Positions 10,903 to 20,893 of a stretch of DNA of 64,000 nucleotides are shown piece after piece. A program made the translations under genes and the position numbers. Origin of the DNA: Agroathelia rolfsii. Lineage: Eukaryota; Basidiomycota; Agaricomycetes; Amylocorticiales; Amylocorticiaceae. Where the stretch lies: NCBI GenBank assembly GCA_018343915.1, contig JABRWF010000007.1:3534001-3598000 (forward strand). Reading direction: 5' to 3'. Under the pieces are notes generated by a model that made no database searches, had not been told where the DNA came from, and was given only the letters and a program-made list of their open reading frames with translations. Each line of letters starts with the position of its first letter. Positions within the stretch are counted from its first letter, which is position 1.

Positions 10903-12048
10903 GAATGTTGACTAGTCAGGCCTGAAAGTAAAATGATGAACTAGATCGATAATGTTCAATGGACTCTGATGGAGGTCAAGCCTGAGTCGACGCCTCTCGA
11001 AGTTTGCTGCCGGTCCAGTGCTCCGAGTCTTAGGCTAGCAACATCCTGTCACACAAATTACGTAATTTTTTTTTGTACTTATACTAGTATATCAATTAAT
11101 CCGCGGAGGGGGGGGGGTTAGTGGGTAGCAGGGAGCGGCTGGTGGAATGTAATAAGCAGGGAGTCGGTTGCGAAACTGAGTCCCACACTACCTGGAAACA
11201 TGTGTGCGTAACAGCATTTCCTCCCGTAGGGCATGTCATAGCAACTCAGCGCATACAGCGGGACAGTAACCACCAGCAAAGCTGGCCCCTGGGGATAACA
11301 AATAGGTACTGAACATAGAAGCTCCTCAAAAAAAATCAATTAATCACACTCCGTAGTTTTCCTGGAAGCCCATTTCTATCAATACTTCTACTAACTACCT
11401 TACATTGACTAAGAGGATCGGTAAAGGTGATAGTCACATGACCAGCACTATTTACCAAATCTTTTATCCAAAGTAGAGGGATTTTTCAAAAGATTGGTAA
11501 AAACGACATTTTTCTTTTGAAAACACCAGAGTATCATTGTAACGGATTGAGGCCCCCCGGAGTAAGAGACTCCCCGGTTTAGTAATATGACGTCCATCAC
11601 GTCGCATTTAATATTTCTTATTTCTTGGTATTAGCGTACGACAGGTTTCCGTTCCACAAAGGATATGTTTATATTCTTCACTTGGTTTTCTTACATTCTT
11701 ACGCTCATGATTATTATCTTAGGATAGGTATAATACATACCATGCATGTAGTCGAGTAGGACAGGTAATCGACACTTTATACCAGTTCTCTCTCACTCGT
11801 GATCTTTCTCTCGTGACATCCCTAGTCGGACGTCATAGTCATTATCATATCGTCGTAACTTTTGATTCAGTCATAAAATTTCGTATCCGCTGCATCCCAG
11901 TGATAATTTCACCGTTTCCGTTTGGGTCCGTTCGGTGAAATAATACATTTCTGTAGCTCCTATTTGCGCATACATCTTACATCAGGAAATGCCAAAAGTG
12001 TATGTCGAACTTGACCCCCGGCTCGGGATTATATAGCCCTATGGAATC
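10903..12048. other. Intergenic, no gene recognised; G-run and AT-rich sequence
   Basis: No supported gene. A run of ten G lies at 11108-11117. The part at about 11865-11970 resembles 15825-15945 (shared 'gtgataatt', 'tttcaccgttt' and 'gtgaaa' words), suggesting an old repeat. The open frames at 11118-11339 have no family features. Confidence 0.4.
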
Positions 12049-12060
12049 GATATAGTGCTA
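12049..12060. repeat. Target-site duplication, left copy (LINE 1)
   Basis: GATATAGTGCTA, repeated exactly at 13105-13116, immediately after the simple-repeat tail of the element. Confidence 0.85.
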
Positions 12061-12615
12061 TAGGCCATGAAGGAATAGAAGGCAACGAACGCGTAGACAG
12101 AGGCTAAAGCGGCGGCAGAAGGCAACATCACTAGCCTCACACGACGCATTCCAACACTTCTAAAAAACCTCCCACTCAATATGTCGGCGTTAAAAGCAGC
12201 TCAGAAGAAGAGGACGAGCGCAGAATGGCACAGCGAGTGGGAGAAAAGCAAGCACAGCAAACGCCTACACCGCATCGACCCTACTCCGCCGTCTAAACCT
12301 ATACAAGGGAAGATCAAGACAAGCGGGTAGCATCATTATATAGCTCCGAACAGGTCACACAGCTCTCAACAGCTTCCTCTCCCGGATTGAGGCAGTCGAC
12401 TCCCTTCTCTGCACGAGGTGCCGCGTCCCAGAAACCGTCGAGCATTTCCTACTGACCTGTCAAGGGTACAACTTGACAAGATATTCACTACGTACGGCCA
12501 TCAAAGGCCCTTTTTCACTTCTTAACATCCTCGCTAAAAACTCTAATTTATCAAAGACACTTTCCTACGTACAAGACACCAAATGTTTCCCCTACTACTA
12601 CAACATTATTTAATT
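12061..12615 (+). pseudogene. LINE 1 ORF2 3' end: RNase H tail and zinc-like C-terminus, broken
   Basis: Starts within RNase H: GHEGIEGNERVDR (12063-12101), then a frame shift to EAKAAAEGNITSLTRRIP and a hydrophilic linker with SAEWHSEWEKSKHSKRLH. A stop falls near 12330, and the frame shifts again before LNSFLSRIEAVDSLL (about 12366-12410) and the CTRCRVPETVEHFLLTC motif (about 12411-12461; CX2C...HX4C). Such a cysteine/histidine end is typical of fungal LINE ORF2 proteins. It is not functional. Confidence 0.75.
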
Positions 12616-13104
12616 GCACCCACCTCTTTTCAATTCTTTGCTCTCTCTCTTCTCTTCTTTTTTCCCTTCCTCTTTTCCCGTCCCTTCTATATCATTTGTT
12701 CCCCTTCCACCAGTACCACACCACCACCTTAATATTGCGTCTCCGGACTCACCCCGTTGCAGGGCACTCGCATTTTATTATCGTTACATGTTCACCTTAT
12801 TAACCCACCTTACACCCAATATCAGCCTATGTATAAACAAACACACGTAGTAGTGGTTGTTAAAATACGACGAGCGACGACGATGAGCAGCGGTCGACAC
12901 AAAGATAGTATTCCGCTTGTCTAATTGTATATCGTTGTACGTAGTCAAACGGATAGTAAACAAAAATGTAAACTACCGTAAATATAAAGACAGAATTATG
13001 TGACCCGGCACATGGATCACATATTCTAACACAGTGGTAGCATAGGCCTTTTAGGCCTGACATTACCACTTAAAATAAATGGATTTCTGTCTGTCTGTCT
13101 GTCT
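12061..13104 (+). mobile_element. LINE-type retrotransposon, 5'-truncated (LINE 1)
   Basis: A 1,044-bp insertion bounded by a 12-bp duplication. It holds only the 3' end of a LINE: the end of an RNase H domain, the C-terminal zinc-like region, about 500 bp of 3' untranslated sequence rich in pyrimidines, and a (CTGT)n tail (about 13087-13104) in place of poly-A. The 5' truncation, target duplication and terminal simple repeat are the classic signature of target-primed reverse transcription. The C-terminal motif differs from the LINE at 62.1 kb, so they are probably different families. Confidence 0.85.
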
Positions 13105-13116
13105 GATATAGTGCTA
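13105..13116. repeat. Target-site duplication, right copy (LINE 1)
   Basis: GATATAGTGCTA, matching 12049-12060. It also forms the left arm of a hairpin: TATAGTGCTACAT (13107-13119) pairs with ATGTAGCACTATA (13135-13147) across a 15-nt loop, so the element landed in an existing palindrome. Confidence 0.85.
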
Positions 13117-13309
13117 CATAAATGCCATTGGCTGATGTAGCACTATACTATTGACCATATATGGCCGTGTAGATTCAACTCGAGGCACAGGTTCGATTGA
13201 TTTTTTTCAGCATTTATTAATGTATCGTCATTACAAGTTGCATCAGTTATCCAATTTGAATCATTATTTATGGTAGTAATCGCCATATACTTTGGTAGCT
13301 CTCTGGGTC

Positions 13310-13870
13310 AATGGTCTGCATCTGCTGTGCCATAGGGGCTGGGTGGAGCACGACTCACAGTTGCCAGAACACCGGGGTCAGAAGCGGTAGACCAGGAAAT
13401 CTCAGTCTTTATCTCATCCTTGATAATATAGTACGGTCCCACTCCAGGAATAGCCGCCACGCTTAGTGTTAAAATTCTACGCGCACGCAGCCTAGTTTGG
13501 ATGACACAATGTATTGACCACGTGGTAGGGGTGCAAACGCATACAATGTATGTACAAGTATAAATACTATAGTGACAATACAATTTTCACGAAGAGAAAA
13601 GAGGACGGAGTACGAAACCAAGATAAGAACGGACCGACAACGCTTGCCAAGACGTCTCAAATATTCGGATTCAAATATCAACACTTGGGAAATTCTTCAT
13701 TTATAATGTTTTGTATGTAGTGGTTCTCATTTGTGATCTCCAATTATCCATATACAAAGCATCAATCTTAGCTAGGATCCAATTCCTTGATTTCACCATT
13801 GATAGAATTTGCTCTCAACCCACCCTCAGTCCATGCAGAGCACGGGCGCCACTAGTTTTAAATTACAATA
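13310..13870. repeat. Dispersed repeat R2, copy 1
   Basis: Two blocks match 16.27-17.35 kb in the same order and orientation. Block a is near 13316-13380, with 'ctgtgccataggggctg' and 'cacagttgccagaacaccggg'; it matches 16280-16340. Block b is near 13775-13865, ending 'gcagagcacgggcgccactag'; it matches about 17255-17340. Spacing differs between the copies, so indels or nested insertions have occurred. A minus-strand frame of 91 codons (13308-13583) covers block a but is not kept open in the other copy. Confidence 0.5.
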
Positions 13871-14220
13871 TCTGTGTACTAATAGCTCTGAAATACGGAC
13901 ACGTAAAGATAACGGGTAAACCCTAGCAGCAAAAAGTCAAGCAAACCAAGTGAATTAATTCAGTATCAAGGATACTGTAGACAACCAAAGCTAAGCTACT
14001 AATCCCAACCTGCGTATGCAATACAAAAAAAGGAGAATGGGAAAAAGATTGGGAGTATCACCGGCTATTGCAGGCAAATGTCTGATGACGTTTCTAGTAA
14101 TGCATATTGCGCATTTCAATTAATAATCAAGGCCCGGGTTTAGTCTTCATTTTATTAATCGACAATTGATGCTACACTATGAGGCTGTCTCAATTAATTG
14201 GATGTATGTATTTTGCAACA

Positions 14221-15463
14221 CTAACAAGGGCTCCGAGTCCCATCGATTCCAGGAGTGGATTTAACTTGAGTAAAGCTGTTAGATTTTTCCTGTGCTGTCG
14301 GCTTGAATTTCGCGGATATACCTGGATGATGGGTATTGTGATGCACAGTTTGCGGAGATGGAGAAAAAGCCATCGTGCTCAAATGGGTTAGCTCAAGGGA
14401 AGTTTTTTTGTCCCAGGCGACACCCATTGCAACACGAAGGATGACGAGCTGCGGTGATAAAAGCTATCATTGATCTATGCATCAATGTTTGACTGATATA
14501 TGGAGGGTGAAGATACTACTTACTCCGACTGCGCACCATACAACATCCAGACCTTCCCACCAGAATACATCGTTTATCCAGAATGTGATGGTAAGTAAAA
14601 TACCAAGTATAGTCCACGGTGCAGCGGATTCAATAAGTATGGCCGAAACATTGGTGTATGACTTAGAAAAGCGTAAAAATTGCCGTGTGTACCGAGCCAC
14701 AGTGAAGATTTTGATACATATCATGGTAGTAACCATTGGATTGACGATGAGCATGAGAATTTGAGCGGGAATACTAACGTCAAATTTATTTGTGGGAAAA
14801 GCATAGTTAAGAACCGAGAGGACTACGGAAGGTTATTCTAATGAGTGTTTGGCAAACGTATAACATGTGTGAAAGAGATGGCTGACCAAGGTATCCAACC
14901 GAGCATATGGCAGGGATGGAGACAACCCATGGGCGTGAGCCAAAGATTATGTGACAACGATAGATCTCAATAATCAATCCGTCAGCCAGTAGTTAGCACA
15001 TCTAGTAGCTCTCTATACTCACGAGGAGAGCATCCCCAAGAAACATGGATACAGCCTGCACCAAGGTGCCCAAATAAAGATACCACGGGTTCCTTGCGCC
15101 GTCCTTCTCATAATACGATGTAGGCCTATCCCGATGGACAATCCATACCATCTCACCCATCACCAACACGCACACGAACGCAAGCGAGCTCAGCAAGAGC
15201 ATCAGTCCTTCGAATACAAGGTATAGACTTCGTGTGATGCGAGACATGCTCATCTCTCTATTTTTCATGATCATTCTGACAACCACAAATAGGAGACCGA
15301 GATAGATTCCTGGTATGATCATTGACGTGACAAAAGAGTCAACGACGTTGTCTCAAGGAGGTCAAAGCCAGCATTGTTACTTACCAAATATAATTGATGT
15401 AGAGACGATACCGATGTAAAGTGATATTTCGTGTTCAAAAACATCAGTGGACATTGATGCCAT
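14221..15463 (-). CDS. Agaricomycete seven-helix membrane protein, complete
   Basis: A multi-pass membrane protein of unknown function, from an agaricomycete-expanded family. Exons 15463-15385, 15309-15023, 14965-14887, 14822-14524 and 14448-14221 join in phase to 323 residues with no stop. Features in order: first helix YIGIVSTSIIFGIYLGLLF, a strongly hydrophobic LVFEGLMLLLSSLAFVCVLV, a loop with DGARNPWYLYLGTLVQAVS, the hallmark MFLGDALLIYRCHIIFGSRPW, SIPAQILMLIVNPMVTTMIC, ESAAPWTILGILLTITF and the last-helix end LVILRVAMGVAWDKK. A soluble tail of about 60 residues follows. It is intact, unlike the related type of gene at 7.1-8.4 kb, and sits between the two R2 copies. Confidence 0.82.
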
Positions 15464-16274
15464 ATTGGTTTGCCTGTGTTGTGTTCAATAACTAGAGACG
15501 ATGAGGATACCATATTCTAGCGGAGGATCGAACTGCTTAATAAGAGAAAATGAGTACACAGCGCTTAAAGGTGTCTGATAATGGGGTTTAGTTTCTCCCT
15601 GTGAAGTGTAGCACCGGAATGGGTGATATCCAAAGTCCGTTATAACCAATTAGTAGATGTCATATGATAAAGCGTGGAGCTACTAGCCTGTTGAGTGGCG
15701 GTTGTTGACAGCAGACTACCGAAAGCCTTGGTTGGAGGCCTTAGCTCGGTCTATAATCAGAAATCAAACTAGCTAAACCGACACCTAGTGCACAACTATC
15801 AAACCATTTGATACCATCATTAAGTTTTGATCCCGTGATAATTTTTTTGCTCTTTTTCAAAGGTAGTTGCGTAGTCATCCAAAATTTCACCGTTTTTTTT
15901 TTTTTCATTTGTATCCACAGTGTGAAACATTATTATTTTACTTTTTTCAGAAGACAGTTTCGTAGTCATTGAAATTTCGAAAACCTCCCTATTTCCAAAT
16001 CAGTGACCACATCGGTAAGAAAACTATCGGAATTTAGATCCCGCCACTAACTTTGATCCCATCATTTAAAGTATTTAAAGCTTTGTCGTATACTGTGAAA
16101 ATTCGATTTTAGATTGCATCCAGTTCTTATATCATATGCACTTCCGTTATAAATATTTCATTCCATCTTTCGACTCCATAGAATGTATGAAACATTGTTT
16201 CAACTTGAATAAACTCACAGGTACATAGATGTCATATTTGTCATTTATAGTATCCGATTCTTATGCACCTTTAT
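15464..16274. other. Intergenic AT-rich spacer with internal repeats
   Basis: No gene seen. A short direct repeat is visible: 'gtagttgcgtagtcatccaaaatttc' at about 15863-15888 and a diverged copy with 'gtttcgtagtcattgaaatttc' at about 15957-15978. Part of it resembles 11865-11970. This looks like decayed repeat DNA. Confidence 0.4.
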
Positions 16275-17350
16275 TATGCATCCACTGTGTCATCGGGGCT
16301 GTGCTCGCACAGCACACAGCTGCCAGGGCACCGGGCTTGGCCTATACCTGGGAAAAACACGAGTATACAGTGATTTGTACTTGTGACGGGTGTATTTTAG
16401 TTAGTAATCAGGTGGTATGAGTTCTGTTTTTTTATTATACTAACGCGAACCAGTGCTTTTCACGGAGCTGGCATTAAGTGAGGTCCTTGGCGTGCGCATT
16501 GGGGCCGGTGTACTGGCGGTCGATCCCCTTCTCTTTGGAACCACCAGCACCTGGCTCTTATCTTTTCACTGTGTTCATACATTAAGCATGAAATGCCAGA
16601 TTGTACTTGGAGACTTATTTGGCGTGATGGGGCATTTATGATTGTCTTTTCTTGCTTATGTTCAATCTCGAATCTGGGTCCCGCTGCTGTTTCTGTGCCT
16701 GGTACAGACAGCATACCATGGCTGCGTTAGTATATTAACATCTATGCCTATGCAGCACTGCTGCTGCTGAATCTGCCCCTGATTTTTTTTTTTTTTTTTT
16801 TTTTTTCTTTTCCGATATGAGAGCACTGTGGTTGCGTTGATGATTTACACCCTATTTCCATGTGAGCGAAGAGGAGCTGCTGCAACGCCCTCCACATGCT
16901 AGGGCTTATAAGTGTAACAATAAATTGCTGAGCTACACCCCATTATACCTTGTGTCCATATCCTTTGGTTGTAGAAATCACCAAATCAAGACTGCATCGC
17001 GGAGACCGACCGTTGCACAATGTATCAATGAACTTCTATGCTATGGGAACACTCCCACCTCTCTCCCCACAGTCTGAAACTTTTACTTGTCCGGATTCAA
17101 AAAATAGTTTGTACCTGTCCCCATAGTCGCCCTCAGCGTGCAAGCCATCTGGACTATCAAAGAGATAGCTGTCAAGAATTGCTATTGCGGCCTTCATGAA
17201 ATTTTACATGCACGACTTGCCATGCAATGTACAAATCTTAGACCTCTTAGCCAAGTTTTGATACCTCAATTCCGCTATCTACAGTATTTGGTCCGCCCTC
17301 ACCTCTCGTTCCGTGCAAAGCACAGATTCTGCCAGTAGCTGTAAAATTAA
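16275..17350. repeat. Dispersed repeat R2, copy 2
   Basis: Block a (about 16280-16340, 'cactgtgtcatcggggctg' and 'cacagctgccagggcaccggg') and block b (about 17255-17345, ending 'tgccagtagctgtaaaatta') match the copy at 13.3-13.87 kb. Between them lie a 24-T run (16783-16806) and a short word near 16470-16515 resembling the left block of R1 ('ggcattaagtgaggtccttgg'). Short frames here (16229-16420, 16453-16641, 16862-17077, 17138-17338) show no protein family. Confidence 0.45.
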
Positions 17351-17461
17351 AGGCGGCTCAACTCGCATATCGCATTAATCGAGTACAGGCGCATATAATT
17401 GCCTATTTTCTTGTCCTACTCCCTTGCTCCGAATTCCTCTTCCTCCCTGTTTAAATAAGTG

Positions 17462-19609
17462 TCAATGAACGTTAGAGTTCGCCGGCAGAATACTACCCTT
17501 CCCCAGGGAGTCACGTTGATCACTCTTCTTTGCTATAGGAAACGAATACCATCTATAGATGATATGCCCACTTGAAGGAATTCTAGTGCCGTTTGCCATG
17601 AGGACGGGTGAGAGGAGCCCTAGCCCCAAGTGTATGAAAAAAAGAAAATATTTCTTAATAATATGAAAAAATTTATGCGTGGTCATTAGTAGTTGAGAAG
17701 ACGGGCAGCTCCAAGGCAACATCGGTGAGTACATCGTTACTAGTCCTAGCTCCGCGGCCAACTCGAGCAAACTTTTTCTGCACTGCCGTTCGAGAGTTTA
17801 GTCAACAGCAAAATATAAATATAATATCTGAGAAGATCCGACCAAAATGATCAAATGATCTTACGTTGATATGAGAGAACATGCATATACTATTTGCTTG
17901 ATTAAGATTCGTCACAAGTGATTACAGGAGAAAACGTACATCGGGTGAGTATAAAATCGAAGGGCGTACAGCTAAAGAACTCTGGTTCTTTAAGATACTG
18001 GGGAGTTTGTGTTTGCCTTAGCGCTTCGGTACATGTCTGCGTTAGTATACTTACAAAAATACTGGTAATTAGCGTAAAAATTCTTTGAAATTCTTCATTA
18101 GCATAAGAACGCAAGAAAGAAGATAAAAAAAATCCGTACGTTATCAAAAGCCCTAAATATTGGATTTATTTTTCAATCAACAAATGATAGTTATAAGTTG
18201 GACAGGCTTTACCAGTATTCAAAGTATGTTTGATTAGCTTATGGATTGCTAAATCTATACTGGAGTAGGACGAGTAAAATCAAGCAAGACCTCATGCTGA
18301 GACAAGTGAGCCAACCAACACAAGAATTTGTGTTTGACTCTTTCGGAGATAATAGATGATACTTGTTGTAACCATCATATCGCAACATAGCGAAAAGAGG
18401 CTCCTGATAAACGACACGCGCTGCACTTTGCCAATGAGAATCAATGGGCAGAGATAGTCGTCTTACACCTAACAAAGCAATCTATCGGCGAAAGATTTCG
18501 GCATGAAAGAACTTTTATGGCAGCATCATTAGTTAACGTTTCAAGTAAATCAAGGGTTTGATTTCTCACACTATGATTGTAATGCCTTGAATAATAATTT
18601 GTGTTCAGTTTTTGATAGCTCGACTACTTGAGAATATACCTAGTACGGCGACTATTTTGCAAATCGAATGAGCGCTGAAAACGCATGTTCTTAACAGCAC
18701 TTATTTATACTAACTACGGACGTTATTGCCTGCCAGATTGCTCATTGATATAGTTCATAGCATGGAGAATACGAAAATTTACGATAAGGATTGACACACT
18801 GGTGTGATATCTATTAACATTAACTATGATGAAAGTTATTTGTTTACCCAGAGAATAGTTATCCTTTAGACACTCGCTATAATAAACACGTGTGGCAAAG
18901 AGACTGAGAAAAAAATTAGTGTGCTGATTTGGACAGCGGAAGTGTCGCTCAGTTTTACTAATAGGCGATAGTACATGCAATAGACCCTGTCAACAAATAT
19001 GGATTAGCTTAAATGTGCTATAGATGTTTCATGAAATAACTTACAGAAACGAAGCGTTGACCCCGAGAGGGAAATACATTTTTATCAGAGAACTAGCACG
19101 GCATTCGCAGAAGTGCATTCTCTCACCGTAAAGCTCCTGTTAAATATTTGTTATCATCATTGTACATGAGGAAGAATTTCAAAACTTGCCATTTCAAGGT
19201 AGCAAAATTTCCCATTTCACCAAAGGATTCAACGGAGTAGGAATATAACATGTGGCTAGTGAGTATTGTATAAAGAGTTTCCAACGTCATACATGGTTTA
19301 AAGCCATCAGAGATGAGTCACACCGATTGAGACTGAGAACGATACATTAGGATGCCTAAATAACGTTATAGGCAAAACTCAATAAATTTCAATCACTTCC
19401 ATTGTATAAAGGCTTACGAGAGATTTTAGAGCAACCGAGTCATTGGTGGAGTGATTAATAAAATATAGGCAACACTGGAAGCATGTAACACCGAATATTC
19501 TGATATGCTGGAGGTTATCAAAATTATAGCTGTGTGTGAAGCAGAAGACACACGCGGATGATAACAAGACTCCGATTTCCAGGGGACCCAGTGAAGCTTC
19601 GGCTGACAT
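17462..19609 (-). pseudogene. Second DUF6534 membrane-protein gene, probably damaged
   Basis: Homologous in order to the gene at 0-1.5 kb. Exon 1 (19609-19554) reads MSAEASLGPLEIGVLLSSA; exon 2 (19499-19418) gives IFGVTCFQCCLYFINHSTND, the same 82-nt length and phase as its relative. Then come TLETLYTILTSHMLYSYSVE (about 19290-19230), the join at 18992 to VYCMYYRLLVKLSDTSAVQI, DMMVTTSIIYYLRKSQTQ (about 18386-18333), SIHKLIKHTLNTG (about 18250-18212), LLITYGFFLSSFL, and a C-terminal frame to 17462. The defect: after exon 2 the expected 14-nt micro-exon (TCT CAA TCG GTG TG, right after a ttctcag acceptor) is followed by 'ac' rather than a GT donor. The next coding segment is preceded by 'at' rather than AG, and all three frames stop between them. 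Exon joins in the 3' half are only partly resolved. Confidence 0.55.
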
Positions 19610-20225
19610 AGAGGAAGTTCCAGTGTGTTCCAAATGTTTTCAAGATTATTGTAAGGACGCGAGCCAGAACGGCGCTTCAGAAGCCTCGATAAATGCTTAC
19701 AAATCCAGAACCAGGCAACAGGTTCGTTGCGCTAGATCGGTTAGTTGAATGCGAGGTATAATTTGTGAATCACGTTAAGATCCGAGTTACGTATAGAACT
19801 TCCTCATCTCTGAGTGTGTTCGACTGTGAGTGGGCGGATTGTTGAGCGAAGAATGCTGGGTTACTAGTAATCAATAAATGGAGGAAGGTTAGGGCAATCA
19901 TGATGAACCTGAGACTTGAGCGCTTCAGCGCTGAGCATCTGACATCGAATACCTCCCGTGACTCGGAGAAGATCGAAGAGTAGCACGGCTTGGCTTATGA
20001 GCAACGCAATTCCAGGTTTTGGCATCAGTCACGGTTATCGGCATGATCATTGGCGGCTGTCGGATGATTCCGAAATATACACCATATATGAGTATATCAC
20101 ACGTAACGCTGTGACAAGTGCTCATACATATACCGAATTATATCATGTGATCAATGATCATGAGACAAATGAGACAGGCCGCTCACAACTCAATCATACC
20201 ACCATTACACCGGGACCCGGGTAGA
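19610..20225. other. Intergenic, no gene recognised
   Basis: Nothing supported. The frames at 19925-20125 (-) and 19958-20224 (+) overlap each other and show no family features. Confidence 0.4.
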
Positions 20226-20365
20226 CCTTTTCGCGAGATTGGTCCGAATTGGTAGACAAAAGCTAGCAATTTAAGACAGCCTCAGCTATACATAGGAAAA
20301 TAGCATGAAAATTTTAACTTTTGTCTACCAATTCGGACATGCGGCGGACCAGTCTCACGAAAAGG
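20226..20365. repeat. Foldback inverted-repeat element of about 140 bp
   Basis: The left arm (20226-20262, beginning CCTTTTCGCGAGATTGG) pairs with the right arm (20318-20365, ending CAGTCTCACGAAAAGG). The arms are 37 bp, with one or two mismatches and a 9-base insertion (ATGCGGCGG, about 20339-20347) in the right arm. The loop is about 55 bp and AT-rich. Such structures are usual for miniature inverted-repeat transposable elements. No clear target duplication is visible. It lies about 530 bp upstream of the first oxidase gene. Confidence 0.75.
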
Positions 20366-20832
20366 GCCTGCCAAGCTCTCTCACCCTTCTGCTAGCTTGA
20401 ATACATATCGGCATACACAAAGTCATTGATAGCTTTTCTTGAGCTCAGTCTTTCTAGCTACGATACATGAGATTTCCACAAAACCTGTTGCATGCTACGT
20501 GGTCGGCTAGCTTCATCGCAAGATACTATCGTTCATCGGTATAGGATCAATCCGTTTATTACAACTGCCTCTTGCGCTGCTCCAATAAGGCCACTCAACA
20601 GCGCTCAACAGTATGCTCTGCATCGGCACTGTACTGGCGCGTCATCTCCTACGTCCAATAGCGTTTTTGAGGTGATGTCAAACATGCAGCGAAGCAACGG
20701 GACCGCATATGACCCGAAGGATCCCACCATCTACATTGAAACAGAGGCCGCCCAATCCAACCTTATCAACATCTAGAGGCCACTCAGCCCCTACGATTGT
20801 TTTTAGCCATTTCGATTGCGCCGATTCTAGGG
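20366..20832. other. Intergenic sequence upstream of the first oxidase gene
   Basis: Probable promoter-proximal sequence. The open frame at 20492-20776 (94 codons) has no family features and is treated as chance. Confidence 0.4.
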
Positions 20833-20840
20833 TATATAAT
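20833..20840 (+). promoter_or_regulatory. Probable TATA box of the first oxidase gene
   Basis: TATATAAT lies 61 bp before the ATG at 20894, a typical fungal position. The second oxidase gene has TATATAAG 74 bp before its ATG. Confidence 0.5.
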
Positions 20841-20893
20841 CCCTGCAACTGCCAAGTCGATTGCTCAGCAGTTCTCACCTCAGGACATCTCTA

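Noticed and set aside
12614..12850. 78-codon pyrimidine-coded frame
   Set aside because: It lies in the 3' untranslated part of LINE 1.
13308..13583. 91-codon minus-strand frame ending SPYGTADADH
   Set aside because: It looks protein-like at the end, but the related R2 copy at 16.3 kb does not keep it open; treated as repeat sequence.
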